Shown here: positions 53,760 to 64,000 of the stretch, in pieces
How positions within the stretch are numbered: the stretch's first letter is position 1
Layout of the letters: every line of letters starts with the position of its first letter
From: Nigrospora sphaerica
Taxonomy: Eukaryota > Ascomycota > Sordariomycetes > Amphisphaeriales > Apiosporaceae
Assembly (NCBI GenBank): GCA_018287875.1
Contig: JAGVVL010000002.1
Span: forward strand, 868,001-932,000
Length of the DNA stretch: 64,000 nt
Direction of reading: 5' to 3'
Notes under the pieces: generated by a model
What the model was told of the DNA's origin: nothing
Databases searched by the model: none
Seen by the model: the letters and a program-made list of their open reading frames with translations, nothing else
Position numbers and translations under genes: made by a program

Positions 53760-55805
53760 TAGGGGGAAAATTAGGGCAGGCAATCTTGAATACAAATGAT
53801 GATTTCTCCACGTCCAACGTGTGATTTCCGCGCCGTGTTTTGTCGGCAGTTAGCCCACATGGGGCATATGTAACGGCCCCCGAGTTTCGTTCCCATGCTT
53901 CGGTACACAAGGGCATCTGGACGGATGTGTTCTGTCGATCGGCCAAAACCCCAAGTCTGGCATCGCTGTAGGTCAAAAGGAGGCAGAAGGTCGACCGCCG
54001 CTGGTCTACCCACGTAATGGAGAGGCACTGGCCGAGACGGGCCTCAGGTTGGACATTTCCGATGCGCTCCCGAGGCTGCCTTCCTCCCAGCATAAATTGG
54101 TGTCATCGTACGCCGTAACTGCAGCCGTCTCTCGGAGTGCAACCCTTCCACTTCGCATACGGAGGATCGGCGTCTTTTTCGCCCTCCACGCCACTCGAGC
54201 CTGGCCCTCCTTTCAGATTCGCAGCCTGCGCAATGGAACGAAAGACCGCCAACCGGGCGGCCGCCCCTTTAGCAGACAGGGCCACTCGGCAAAAAACGCT
54301 CATAATCAGACTATGACTTTCAGTGCCCCGAGGGCACAAGCAGAGCCTCTTCCTCCCCCTTCCCATCTATCACGAACTCTACCCCAACCACCGATGCCAT
54401 CCTCGTCACGCTGGCTTCAAGCGAAAAGTCGTTTTTGGCGACCTTCACCGCGCGCCCGCTGCCTTACCCTTTCCCGGCTCGAAGGGGGAATTGCGGCGGT
54501 CGTTGCCCCTTGCGAAGAACGGATAGCTTGGCGGGCCCCCATCCGTAGGGCAGTTTATCGGCAACGCACATCCGTCTGAAACGGCTGCCAAGAGCAGCGA
54601 TCTGGGGGATCGGCAACCCCCGCGGGGGTGGGGGGCTGATCGTCCCCACGGGCGGACGACGGACGATCACGCCCAGCGTCACGCGTCGTCCACGAGATAG
54701 AAATAGATGTAGAGAGTGCGAAATAGGATATGGCAAGGCTTGCGGCCTCTGGAGCTGGAAGGCAAAGGGCTTAAGAGGCTTGGTGTCGAAGAAAGGCCGT
54801 CTCGTGCCGACATAGCCCGCACAAGCCTTGCTTCGGTCGGAGAATGGGCAGTGACGGAGCGGCACATGAAGGATGGCGGGTCTGGAGCAGCAGTGCCAGT
54901 CACGATGGGGCGGAAAGGGCTCGCATCCGGGGCCACGCTCGTCAACAAGGTCATGCGGAAGCGGTGCCCTTCTGATTATCTTGCCGAAAACTCGGCCCTA
55001 CTCCAGACCGGGTCATCTCGAAAGGGAACAGGGCACAGTCTTGGAGACGATGAAGATGCGCAGCGCCCCAACGCAGGTGCTCTTGGGAGAGGCCGTGATG
55101 GCATATACGAAGAGGGCGGGAATCGCGGCCTTTTAAACCCGGGTCGGGTTGCGCTCGCGTGTGCGCGCCAGGCGGGGGGGAGGCGGGGAAGTAAGGGCAA
55201 ATGGTCGTTTGCGAGGAGGAGGAGAAGGGGGAGGTGGGGAGGAAAGAGAGAAGGGAGGAGGAAGCACGAGGGGAAGGGGGGGGGAGAAGCGGTGCGGGTG
55301 GCAAAGGGAACGCCATTGGGAACTTTACATATACGGCGACTGAGGACTACTGGAGTAGCTGGTGCTCTCTTTCCGTCACAAGTTGCTTCCATCAAAATCC
55401 ATATTCCCCCCCCTGCCCCAAACGAGGCTCCCGTTGACCACCCCGGGCCGGGCTATTTCAACCGTTAGAAGATGCCGTGGCAGTTGCCGTCGGAGACGGC
55501 CAGGCGATTCACCATATCCCAAAAGGTTGCAGTGCATGAGTTCGCGAAACCAATATTGATAAAGGGGAAGCCGCGTCCGACCCCCCCGGTGCCTCGAGTT
55601 AATGACAGGAAACCGCAGAACCCCTAGCGGCCGAGATCCAACTCCTCTCCATGCGGAAGCGCCCGGCACGATGACAGGTCCGGAATTCACCTGCCCCAGC
55701 CTGCATGACGGGTCCTTTACACCCGAAGCCTGTCCTCGTTTACTAGGTACGACCGTCAGCGCGTTGGGGAAACGGGGGGAAACGGGACTTCGCTTGGGGG
55801 GATAG
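53760..55805. other. Gene-poor spacer with G/A-rich tracts
   Basis: No gene is supported. A strongly purine-rich tract lies at about 55170-55300 (GGAGG-type). The right part may hold the 3' exon of the next, minus-strand gene; a possible end is the TAA at 55465-55467. Confidence 0.4.
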
Positions 55806-56027
55806 TTACCTGGCAGCAGTCGAACTGCGACGAAGAGTTTTAGCCTACACACACACAACTTGGGTAAGGAAGGGAGGCACGGGGTGACTCACGGTGCAGG
55901 ACTCGGCCGAGGAGCAGCGGCAGGTCTTGCAGTTGGCGCGGGCGACCAGGTCGTCGGCGTTGCGGTCGCTGGGGCTGGCGAGGGCCAGGCTGGCGAGGAG
56001 GGAGAGGAAGGCGACGGAGAACTTCAT
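55806..56027 (-). CDS. Small secreted cysteine-containing protein, 3' end unresolved
   Basis: Exon 1 (55893-56027) has an ATG, a clear signal peptide (MKFSVAFLSLLASLALASP), a possible KEX-like region and ANCKTCRCSSAESCT with four closely spaced Cys. A strong donor GTGAGT follows at 55892. Two acceptors are possible. The first (TAG, exon from 55844) gives a 57-residue protein ending at the TAA at 55806-55808. The second (GCAG, exon from 55824) gives FDCCQ, adding two Cys, followed by a GTAACT donor at 55809 and an unidentified last exon, perhaps one ending SDGNCHGIF before 55465. The Cys content favours the second. No family was recognised; it looks like a small secreted protein or effector. 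Confidence 0.6.
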
Positions 56028-57535
56028 GTTGACTGAGAAGGAGGGCGGCTTGGGAAGTGTTCGTTTGTGTTCCGTTGGAAAAGAGAGATGGGATAAGAGT
56101 GTGAGATGGTTGGAATATGTTTTTCCTTCCAACGGGATCCGTTGACCCCTTTTTATAGAGGCTCGAGGGGGTTCTGTCGCCCCCCTCCCATCACCAGTCC
56201 CAAGCTGATGTTTTCTTGCGTTTACCCCCCCCTCCACCAACTGCCCAAATTAAGCTATAATTCCTTATACCCTTGTTTTCGTAGTAGTCACCCAGAGGCG
56301 CTGAGCTCATCCTCCTGCATGAGTAGAGAGGGTCTTTTAGACGTGACGCCGTAAGCTGATCGTGACGCGATTGGCCGTATGTCTTGTAACGGCGGGGTGT
56401 AGGCTGCCCATTGTGTAAAATCCCGCCATCTTCCCATCGAATTGATTAAAAATAATTACACGCAGTTGGACAACTACTAGGGGTTTCTTTTAGCGATTAG
56501 TATACAGGGAGGATGTGGCAGATGCAACTGTGGCCGCTGTTGGGGGCGTCTCGCGTGACCCAAGACAGCGAGCAGTATGAGGACAACGACCGGATCCTAT
56601 AAATGAGTAGCCAAAAGGGTCGCAGCACCTCTCTTACCCCAGTTGTAAATACCCGCAACGGCACCGCGGCGGCGGGATCGTCAGAGGGAGGCCCATCAAA
56701 GCCCCGCGGCCTTTACCATTACCGAAACGACGGCTGGCGGGTCCATTGGACGACCGCGTCTGACAGGCCCCCAGATGGGCTCAGCACTACTGTAGACGAT
56801 TACGCATCGACGTTGCAGTACCACCTCCCCCCGCGTCCAAAGTAGCAGGGATATACGGCGCCTCGGGCGGTGGGTCGTCTTTTTTTCGGTGCTATAATGA
56901 AGCCTTCTTATAGCCATGACGGGCATTAATTACCCATGAGGCCCGCGGTATTGGTCCAACCCTACCCCCCGCCTTGGCGACTATTTGGAAAAGGGGGGGA
57001 GGCGATGTTGCCATTCCTTCGGACATTGACAACTTCGCCAACAGGTCGCTCTGCTGACAGGCCCCAACATCGCCGCCCCATCCTGCAGCCTGCGTCACAG
57101 GTGATGATGGGTGCCGCCGAGTGCGTGGGCTGGTGCATCTCGGCGGATGGAAGCAGGGTCAAGCCAACAGTATGGCAACACCTTGCGCGACCCGAGAAGA
57201 TAGGCCGCCGTGTTTGGGGCACTAGAATACCTCGCGCGAGTCTCTCGGCCCATGGCATGGTTCGCTGCGGATGCTTCTCGCCTCCTCATCGGAGCTCATG
57301 TCATCCTGGCTCCATTCCCCAAGGCAATAGCTATTCCGATTCACCCATCCATACTTTAGGCATGTGAGAATGTGAGGCGCACGTCGTATCCGTCAGCCCT
57401 TAAATACCCCCCAAGAAAGCGGGCCCGAATTGGGTTGGGGCATCATGAAATCCTGCGACTATCGACTCCAAAAACAGGTCACGGGGGAGGGATACGTAAA
57501 GGCAGATGTCCCGTCCGGGCGTCCGGTTTCTTCCC
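56028..57535. other. Intergenic region
   Basis: An 80-codon frame at 56603-56845 (plus) has an ATG but no recognisable feature; it could be a small gene but is not supported. A C-run lies at about 56224-56231. Otherwise nothing is seen. Confidence 0.4.
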
Positions 57536-58738
57536 TCACGGCGACGGGAGGTCGCCCATTTCTTCCAGCTGGGCAACGATCTCGGCCGGGCTGCGCTCGC
57601 CGACCTGGATCTGCAGCAGACGGGTCCAGTCGAGCACAAGGTCGCGGAGCCAGGACAGGGGCCACGGGACGCGGTGGAACAGGCGGCCGAGGTGGTAGGC
57701 CTGCTGGACCTGAGCGGTGGTGTGGGGGATGCGGCGGGTGTCGTAGTCGCGCAGGGCCGCGCTGATGGCGGCCGTATCCCCTAGATCGTGGCCCGCCAGC
57801 GCGAGGGCCAGAAAGTGCCCGTCGCAGATGGACATGCCCGCCCCGTAGGCGGCGTACGGCGACGTCGCATGCGCGGCGTCGCCCGCGAGCGTGATGCGCC
57901 CGCGCGACCACCGCGCCAGTGGCGCACGGTCGCGCACCCGCCACGCCGTTGTGTCTCCGGGCGCCGTGGCGGCGATGAGCGCGCCCAGCGGCGGTGGGAT
58001 TTTGACAGCCGCCGCCTGCGCCAGCGCCCGCAGGTCGTCCGGCAATGGCTGCGCGTCCGCCCAAGGCTGCAACACCCACCACTGGTGGCCGGACCGGCCG
58101 CGGCTCCGGATAGGGCTATAGGAGCCCTGAACGCGGTCGTCATGGACCACGACGGTTGTTTCGGCCTCCGTCTCGATGCCCGACACGAAAGTGAAGCCGC
58201 CCACGATGACTATGTCGTGCCGGCGCTTGGGTTCCGCGCTCCAGAGGTGCTGGCGCACCATGGAGTCGATGCCGTCGGCGCCGATGAGCAAAGGCGTCCG
58301 CACGACGGCGCCGTCGGCAAAGATCAGGCGTACGTGGTCGCCGACGTCATCGATGCTCACCAGTTGCTTGTCGAACTGCATGACGCCCGCCGGCATGGCG
58401 TCGAGCATGCGCTGGTAGAGGTCCGGCCGCAGCAGCCCCAAGAACATGCCCCCGTACTCGGCCCGGATGTCGTCGGGCGCCCGCACGGCGGCACGGACGT
58501 GGCCGTCGACGTTCCGGTACGAAATGTCGCAGGGTGCCCCCAGGTCGTCAATGTCGACGCCCATGCACTTGAGCGCGTGGATCGGCGGCGGCCACAGGCT
58601 GAGAATATACCCCGCCGGGAGGGCGTGGCTGTATCGCTCGTAGACGGCCACCTTGAAGCCGACTTTGGTCAGAGCCAAGGCGGCGGCCATGCCGGCTGGC
58701 CCACCGCCTAGGATTGCAATGGTGTCACTTGAAGTCAT
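57536..58738 (-). CDS. FAD-dependent monooxygenase (salicylate/aromatic hydroxylase type)
   Basis: A single exon of 400 residues. The N-terminal dinucleotide fold has ILGGGPAGMAAALAL (GxGxxG) and the acidic residue in VYERYS. LIGADGIDSMVR is the DG motif, and ITLAGDAAHATSPYAAYGAGM (Asp287) is the second FAD-binding motif of class A flavoprotein monooxygenases. These enzymes hydroxylate aromatic or polyketide substrates with NAD(P)H and oxygen, usually in the cytoplasm. The length is normal. Its only close neighbour is an MFS transporter on the same strand, 547 bp upstream, so the two may serve one substrate, though this is inference. Confidence 0.93.
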   Translation of the reverse strand: MTSSDTIAILGGGPAGMAAALALTKVGFKVAVYERYSHALPAGYILSLWPPPIHALKCMGVDIDDLGAPCDISYRNVDGHVRAAVRAPDDIRAEYGGMFLGLLRPDLYQRMLDAMPAGVMQFDKQLVSIDDVGDHVRLIFADGAVVRTPLLIGADGIDSMVRQHLWSAEPKRRHDIVIVGGFTFVSGIETEAETTVVVHDDRVQGSYSPIRSRGRSGHQWWVLQPWADAQPLPDDLRALAQAAAVKIPPPLGALIAATAPGDTTAWRVRDRAPLARWSRGRITLAGDAAHATSPYAAYGAGMSICDGHFLALALAGHDLGDTAAISAALRDYDTRRIPHTTAQVQQAYHLGRLFHRVPWPLSWLRDLVLDWTRLLQIQVGERSPAEIVAQLEEMGDLPSP

Positions 58739-59285
58739 ATTAACAAACGGCAGTGGATTCTACATAGTGAACGTCTCACCGATGTCAGAGAATTTAACGG
58801 CACGACGGACTACCGCCACTCTGCGCTCCTAGTGCCGGAGGGAAGAGCCTCTGCATGATTCGAAGCCCAATCGGTACGCTGAGAATGGTATGCTGTAAGG
58901 CTGATAATGTGCCACTTGTCAGTGCCAACGACAGAGGCTGATGTCCCGATGACAGAAATGCGGGGAAGGGGATTTGATTCGTCGATCGAGGGTCCGGTCG
59001 CATCTCGCCGACCACGGGATCATATCCAGCTAGCTAGGCGCTCTAGCGCTGATATTTTGGTTTACAGGTGTACAGAATCAGTCAGCACGGCCTCATGGCC
59101 ACAGAACCCGCTACATGTCCGGAAAGCCCGCCGAACGAGGTCGGAGCACGTATTTGGACCCGACAAAACCAATTGGGAGGACCCAAGGTGTCGGGCTGAA
59201 GTATAACCATCTCCGTGTCCATGGAGTCGGTCCACTCGCTGCTTACCGCTTGGGCCTGAGCTTTATCATTGTCGAGTCTCCCTGC
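58739..59285. other. Spacer between the MFS gene and the FAD monooxygenase gene
   Basis: Both flanking genes run leftwards; this is the terminator of one and the promoter of the other. No gene is seen. Confidence 0.5.
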
Positions 59286-61039
59286 TTACGCCGTGGATGC
59301 TTTCGAGCTGCGAGGCAGAGTCATCCATAACAGAGCAAGGGCGGCGCAGATGGCAAGAATGATGGGCTGGAGGGTCTGTACGCCTTTGGCTTGCGCAATG
59401 GCACCGACGGCGAAGGGGAGGATGGCGCCGCCGGAGCCGCCAAACGCGGTGGCGAACCCGATGGTGCCGACGTGAAGGTGGCGCGGAAGAAGCTTGGTGA
59501 TGAGGACAACGGCCGTAGGAAACATGGGGGCTGTGATGAATCAGTAAGGGTGCAGATGAGGCAGGAAAGGAGAAGGGACGTACCCATGCATACGCCAATG
59601 AGCGCAGCCGCCACGGCGCTCACCACCAGGTTGGGGACCAGCCAGAATACGAGTTCGAGAGCGATCGTCAGGCAGAGATACATGATCATGGACCAGAACT
59701 CGCCGAGGCGGACGGTAACGAAGGGCAAGACAAGACGACCGAACGTCATACCGCCCCAATAGCCGGTCGCTGCAGCACCGCCGGCGAGGGCCGTGGCACC
59801 GCGGACGCGCGTCATGAAAACGACGATCCATCCACCGAGCGCAACTGGCACGGTCAGTATACGGCGGATCCAACAGACCGTCTCGACTTACTCTCGGCAC
59901 CGCAGTAGCCAAAGATGAAAAGAGCAAAAATCCATGTCAACTTGCTCTTCAGCGACTGCCGGGTACGGCCCGCCTTGCCGGTCTCACTGGGATTTTCAGC
60001 CAGGTATATGGCCCCGGTTTGGGCCCCTGTGGACTGGATGAGACGGGATTCCAGGTGGGTGTGAAGGGTCTTGATGGCAGATGCTTACAGAAGGTGTAGG
60101 CCGAAGTGACCAACTCCAGGGCGGCAGCGGCTGCCATCACATAATAAAAGGCGAACCAGCCGGGCCGGCCCTCGGTGGCCAGTGCCGTGACAATCAGGGG
60201 CGAGATGGTGGCGCCAAAAGCATAGAAGGCCTGCAGAATGCCGGACAGCTCATGGGCGTTGGCCATCTGCCCGGCGTAGGCACACCACGCGGCGTCGGCG
60301 AGTCCGTTTCCCATGCCCACGAAGATAAAGAGGACAACCTAGGTCACGGGTTACTCGTTATCCAATAACCAGAAGAACAAGACCCCCAAACACCTACCAG
60401 CACGGGGAAAGGAGGGTGAAAGGCAAAAACGATATACGGCACCAGGTGGCACACCGGAGCGGCCACGGCGACGCCCCTCTGACCAAAATGCACGTGCATG
60501 AGGTTGTTTACGGCCGACGCGATGGCATATCCCGCAAAGGGCGAAAGAAAGACGCATGAAACTGCAGTGTAGCTCAGATCATAGTAGGATTCGAGCTGCG
60601 CTCCGGGGGGTCAGTCTTGCGGCAGGTGGAGGTCACATAGTTACTGACCAGGGGAACCAAAGCCTGTTGAGAGATGCTCATCAGCGGGGGATTCTTCAGG
60701 GCATTTGGCCATGTGGCTTCGAAGAGAAGGCCCGGGACTTACACCATAGGAGCCATCGTTCATGCCTACTACCAGGAACGACAAGAACGTAGCGAATGTG
60801 CGGTGCATGTTCACCCGCGGCGAGTTCCACCGGGGCAACACCTCGACGGCACCGGCGGGTGGCGGGACGGTTCCACCGCCGTCTATTCCCAGAGGTGTGT
60901 CGCTAATGTTATCGCCCCCGGGGGCCATTGTCAGCGTCTTTCCGCCCGGAGACAGGCCCCGGGAGGCCGAGGCCGGTTGCATCTCTATAGCGGAGCTTGC
61001 TGGCGCAGCCTCCGTCATGGTGAGCGTTTGGGTGGCCAT
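59286..61039 (-). CDS. MFS transporter
   Basis: Seven exons (60743-61039, 60649-60663, 60398-60595, 60089-60338, 59892-60026, 59584-59844, 59286-59530) give 466 residues. It is a 12-helix major facilitator. The N-terminal 70 residues are cytoplasmic and Ser/Ala/Gly-rich. Landmarks are GMNDGSYGALVPL-LESYYDLSYT in the first helix, FLSPFAGYAIASAVNN, VGMGNGLADAAWCAY, ILQAFYAFGATISPLI, GYCGAEIALGGWIVVFM, GYWGGMTFGR and GFATAFGGSGGAILPF. The pattern resembles the fungal Bsc6/fucose-permease-like branch. Exon 2 has only 15 nt, with a GTCAGT donor after it; the family pattern supports it. The substrate is unknown; export or import of a compound handled by the adjacent FAD monooxygenase is possible. 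Confidence 0.88.
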
Positions 61040-62464
61040 GTTGCTTTGGGTATCGACGTCGTTAACAATGATAGATCAAAGATGTGCCAGGAGGAAGAGA
61101 CTGAGTCGGATAACACAAGTATAGACGGGATGGCGTATATAAAGCCTCGCCAAGGGCTGGGTGGCAGGGGGCCGGCCCTCTTTGGTGCCAGACCGGAATC
61201 AGCACTGTGCGGGGATGGACAGCGCTTGCCGACCGGTGGGGACGCCCCTGGCATCGGATCAGAATCATGAACTGCAATCGAAGACAGGAAGCCAACTGGC
61301 CAGAGCCAAGCAGTCAGGGCCACGAGACTGGCCGCCCAAACCGAGCCGTCCACGGGTCTCGCGCACTGGCGTGACTCATGTCCCGCCAATCAGGGACTTG
61401 GTCAGTGCCGGATCGGGAAACAGCATCGGAAAATGGGAACAGTTTTCCGTGCTTTGTAATGGGGGTAGGCAGTGCAGCGGCTGGGATTCAGGGATCAGGA
61501 GCACATATCGACGCGTCGGAATGCTGTGATGCGACGGCACTTCCAGCAGCCCACCGCTACTAGACGCCACCGAACATGTGCAGATTCTAACGATACGTGG
61601 CCTGGAAGTCACATGGGTAATCTGCGTCCGGCCGACCTGTCGCCTCAGCCGTCCTGAATACGGGACCAGGCGCCGACTCGTCCTGACCGGCTACACTCTG
61701 GGTGTTTGCGAAAGAGAGGCCGACGGCCAGGCTCTGCTGACACACCGACACACGGTGCAGCGTAGACGAAGCGAGTTGGCGTTGGGCGGATCTACGATAT
61801 GTCGTGTCATGTAGGTTGTTGTAGATCAACGTCCAGGCGGGTTAGGTGGGGTTGGGATGTGCGTGGGTGCCGGGATGGCGGAGTTGGGCAATAGCTGGGG
61901 AAAAGAAGAGACCTGTGAGGCGCCAGGATCCGCGGGAAAACACGAGGTCCCCGGTTGGCGGAAGTGGCATCGCTGACCCGCTTCCACGGTTAATCTTCGG
62001 CAGGCTTCCCAGAAATCATCGGAACGTCGCGCCTAAATTCCCGGGGCACCGCAACCGGTCAGGTCAACGACGGCTTTGCCCCCAACCGGTGCACGCATTC
62101 GCATGGTGACGGGCGCCGACTTCGAGCGTGCACCCTCGTGGACAGTTCAAGATGGACGAGAATGGCAAACATGACAGCGTTGCTCGTTTGCCGCAAACAG
62201 GACCGACGGCGGGCCCGTGTGAGGTCGTACGAGCATACAAAGCGGCGTCTCTCTCGGTGCCATTGTGCTGCTGGGTCGAAAGGGCACCGCCGCATCGGTT
62301 TATGATACATCCATACATATAGGCTTCTACCTAACTGAGGAGTTGTTGGAAACAATAAAAGTCGGCAGCCGCGCCCCGACTTCCTAGGTCCTCCTTCCAT
62401 CGTCCCGCTCGCCCTGCTTTCTTTTCCCCTTCCCTTTCTCTCACCCGCTACCAATCGGCTCGCC
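61040..62464. other. Divergent promoter region
   Basis: It lies between the divergent MFS gene and the next gene. No coding region is supported. A C/T-rich stretch just before 62464 looks like the leader of the gene to the right. Confidence 0.45.
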
Positions 62465-63512
62465 ATGTGTCGTCCGTCCGACCCCCTTTGCCTTATGGTC
62501 CCAACACTGGAAAGCCTCGGCAACACACTGCCCTACAGGCCGCTTCCCGTCGCCGTGGTCAACGACCTGATGGGGCGGACAACACCGCATCTGCCAGCCC
62601 ATCTGTCGCGCGCGCTATTCCTGCCCAAGCACACCAGCCGCGCGACCCACCTGCCCATCTACGATATCACCGACGTGTACGCGCACAAAATGCGGGGCAC
62701 GCCCTTTGGTTCCAACGCGTACCAGATCAACATGATGTTCCTGCCACGGCCCAAGGGTGACGGCACCGATGGGGACGTCCGCTTCTTCGCCAACGTGGAC
62801 GCCGAGAGAAATCTCGTTACCGTCGAGCAGAGAAGCCCGAACTTGTACGGGGGGGAACCGGTGACAGTGTAAGATGCTCCCCTGCGCTTTTGCACGCAAG
62901 TGGCTCGCCGCCCGAGGGAGGAGGGTGTGCCCTGTGCTATAGTAACCACATGGTGGGGGGCGGAGGACGTGTCTGTTAACACGCGGGTGGCGCGGGGGTG
63001 CTAGGAACATGCCGGGCGAGTCACGGGGCCCCGCCGTGCTCGCCGTAACCGGCCGGGAGGCCTACCACGTCCGCGCGACGCAGGCGGGCGGGCGCGCCAG
63101 CTCCGGGATGGGCGGTCAGCCGGCCGACCCCAAGGCGCGCCCGTACCCCCGCCTGATGATCGAGCCGCTGGGCGGCGGCGACGACGGCGATGCGGCGACC
63201 GAGTGGCAAGTCCGCCCCGAGGGTGCCGGCGCTGTCTGCTACCGCCTGCTGGCGCGGCGGCGGCCCGCCGAGGGCGTCGAGCCCGCCGCCTGGGAGGTCA
63301 AGGCTGTCTACCACCACGCCGGCGCCCATCTCGAGCACCCCGTCGATGTCAGCGAGGGTGTGCTTCTGCTGCCCGCCGTCGAAGACGCCCGCGAGGACAT
63401 GACGGCCATTGCGCTCGTCTGGGTGCTTTTGTGGCATATTCGTGCTTCAGGCACAGAGAAGACAAACAGCCGGGTTTCCAAATTCCTGAGAAAGTGGCAT
63501 GCCAGGAAGTAA
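62465..63512 (+). CDS. Unrecognised two-exon protein
   Basis: Two exons, 62465-62868 and 63005-63512, joined by a 136-nt intron (GTAAGA to GCTAG), give 303 residues. The join reads VTV-NMPGESRG in one frame. I do not recognise the family. The first exon has conserved-looking stretches (HLPIYDITDVYAHKMRG, YQINMMFLPRP, VRFFANVDAERNLVTVEQRSP), the second a beta-rich part (PRLMIEPLGGG, EWQVRPEGAGAVCYRLL, WEVKAVYHHAG) and a hydrophobic segment IALVWVLLWHI followed by a basic tail (KFLRKWHARK). This could be a membrane-associated protein. The TC-rich leader and clean intron support a real gene; the start context is GCCATGT. Confidence 0.65.
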
Positions 63513-63785
63513 GCCACCCGCAGGGGAGTTCTCCCAATCCTCGTAGAGGTGAAACTCTCGCGTCTCCCCCATCGCCAAGTCCGTAAGGGAAGCTGGCCGG
63601 CCGTCCTCCATCTTCAGGATCACCCCCGATACATACAAACAACAACTTGTACGCAGAGCTCACACTCTTCCGGCCCTCGAGAAAAATGAAGGATTCTTGA
63701 CGGGGCCAAGGTTCCGCTCGCACGGTAATGGTTGTTCAGTCCTTAGGCGTCGCCCCGTTCACAAGAACAGGGGCAAAAAAGGATT

Positions 63786-63871
63786 GACCGCAGGAGGAAT
63801 CGAACCGCCTCACGGTAGTAGGGTAAGCATACTCTAATGATACTACGCTGTACCGTTGCACCAGCCCGGCC
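63786..63871 (-). tRNA. tRNA-like gene, probably intron-containing, isotype unresolved
   Basis: On the minus strand an 86-nt stretch starts GGCCGGG and ends TGCGGTC, which pair with one mismatch and wobbles. It has a D-arm-like GGTGCAACGGTAC, a stem GTAGT/ACTAC enclosing about 22 nt (longer than a 7-nt anticodon loop, so an intron of about 15 nt is likely) and a T-arm with TTCGATTC. If unspliced bases follow position 37, the anticodon would read CAT, but position 37 is unusual and one T-stem pair is mismatched, so the isotype is left open. Confidence 0.55.
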
Positions 63872-64000
63872 TCAAGTCCTGCTGAGGGATTATCTAGTAG
63901 AATCTGTTAAGTGTGAGAGTCAACTGGCTGTTATTTGGCTTAGTGTATGGCTTGGTGCATGCTTTAGTTGGTGTACAGCTGGGCGTACGGCTTGGTTGTT

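Noticed and set aside
52146..53795. 549-codon open frame on the minus strand
   Set aside because: Antisense of the M14 carboxypeptidase, which has all catalytic residues.
54716..55468. 250-codon frame on the plus strand
   Set aside because: It runs through purine-rich low-complexity DNA and reads as Arg/Gly/Lys repeats; no domain.
1..64000. CRISPR arrays or bacterial operons
   Set aside because: No regularly spaced repeats were found; introns and protein families are fungal.

Overview
The window is nuclear DNA from a filamentous ascomycete, most likely a Sordariomycete and plausibly Hypocreales. This rests on short 47-174 nt GT-AG introns, GC-rich coding DNA, Fot1/pogo transposons, fungal-only protein families (fungal rhodopsin-domain, 2EXR, small secreted Cys-rich proteins), a Sad-1-type RNA-dependent RNA polymerase and long gene-poor spacers. 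Exon models are read from the sequence and not tested against transcripts.

Left part (1-16.5 kb): a partial DUF1479-like gene runs off the left edge. A 4 kb spacer precedes a secreted, probably GPI-anchored protein whose signal peptide and mature part lie in different frames. Two Fot1/pogo elements of almost equal length (1859 and 1860 bp) follow, each with TA target duplications and long terminal inverted repeats that carry an internal 17-bp tandem repeat. Between them sits a small secreted six-cysteine protein. All six in-frame stop codons in the two transposase reading frames can be explained by CpA-to-TpA change, as repeat-induced point mutation (RIP) would cause. A seven-helix rhodopsin-domain protein closes this part.

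Middle (16.5-38.6 kb): an old yellow enzyme, a nine-exon RNA-dependent RNA polymerase (silencing pathway), a protein joining two EthD-like barrel units to an alpha/beta-hydrolase, a tRNA-Gly, a relic of an NB-ARC/TPR (NLR-like) gene, a secreted pepsin-type protease, a 2EXR protein and a cytochrome P450.

Right part (39.9-64 kb): a compact housekeeping block (TYW2 for wybutosine in tRNA-Phe, ORC6 for replication origins, an EF-hand nucleobindin/Ssp120-like secretory protein), then an allantoate-permease-type transporter, an unrecognised 564-residue protein, a secreted zinc carboxypeptidase, a small secreted Cys-containing protein, a FAD monooxygenase beside an MFS transporter (both on the minus strand, perhaps a small metabolic unit), an unrecognised two-exon gene and a tRNA-like gene near the right edge.

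No clearly new multi-gene system is visible. The points most worth a second look are the effector candidate between the two transposons, the RIP-like stops, the EthD/hydrolase fusion and the NLR relic.
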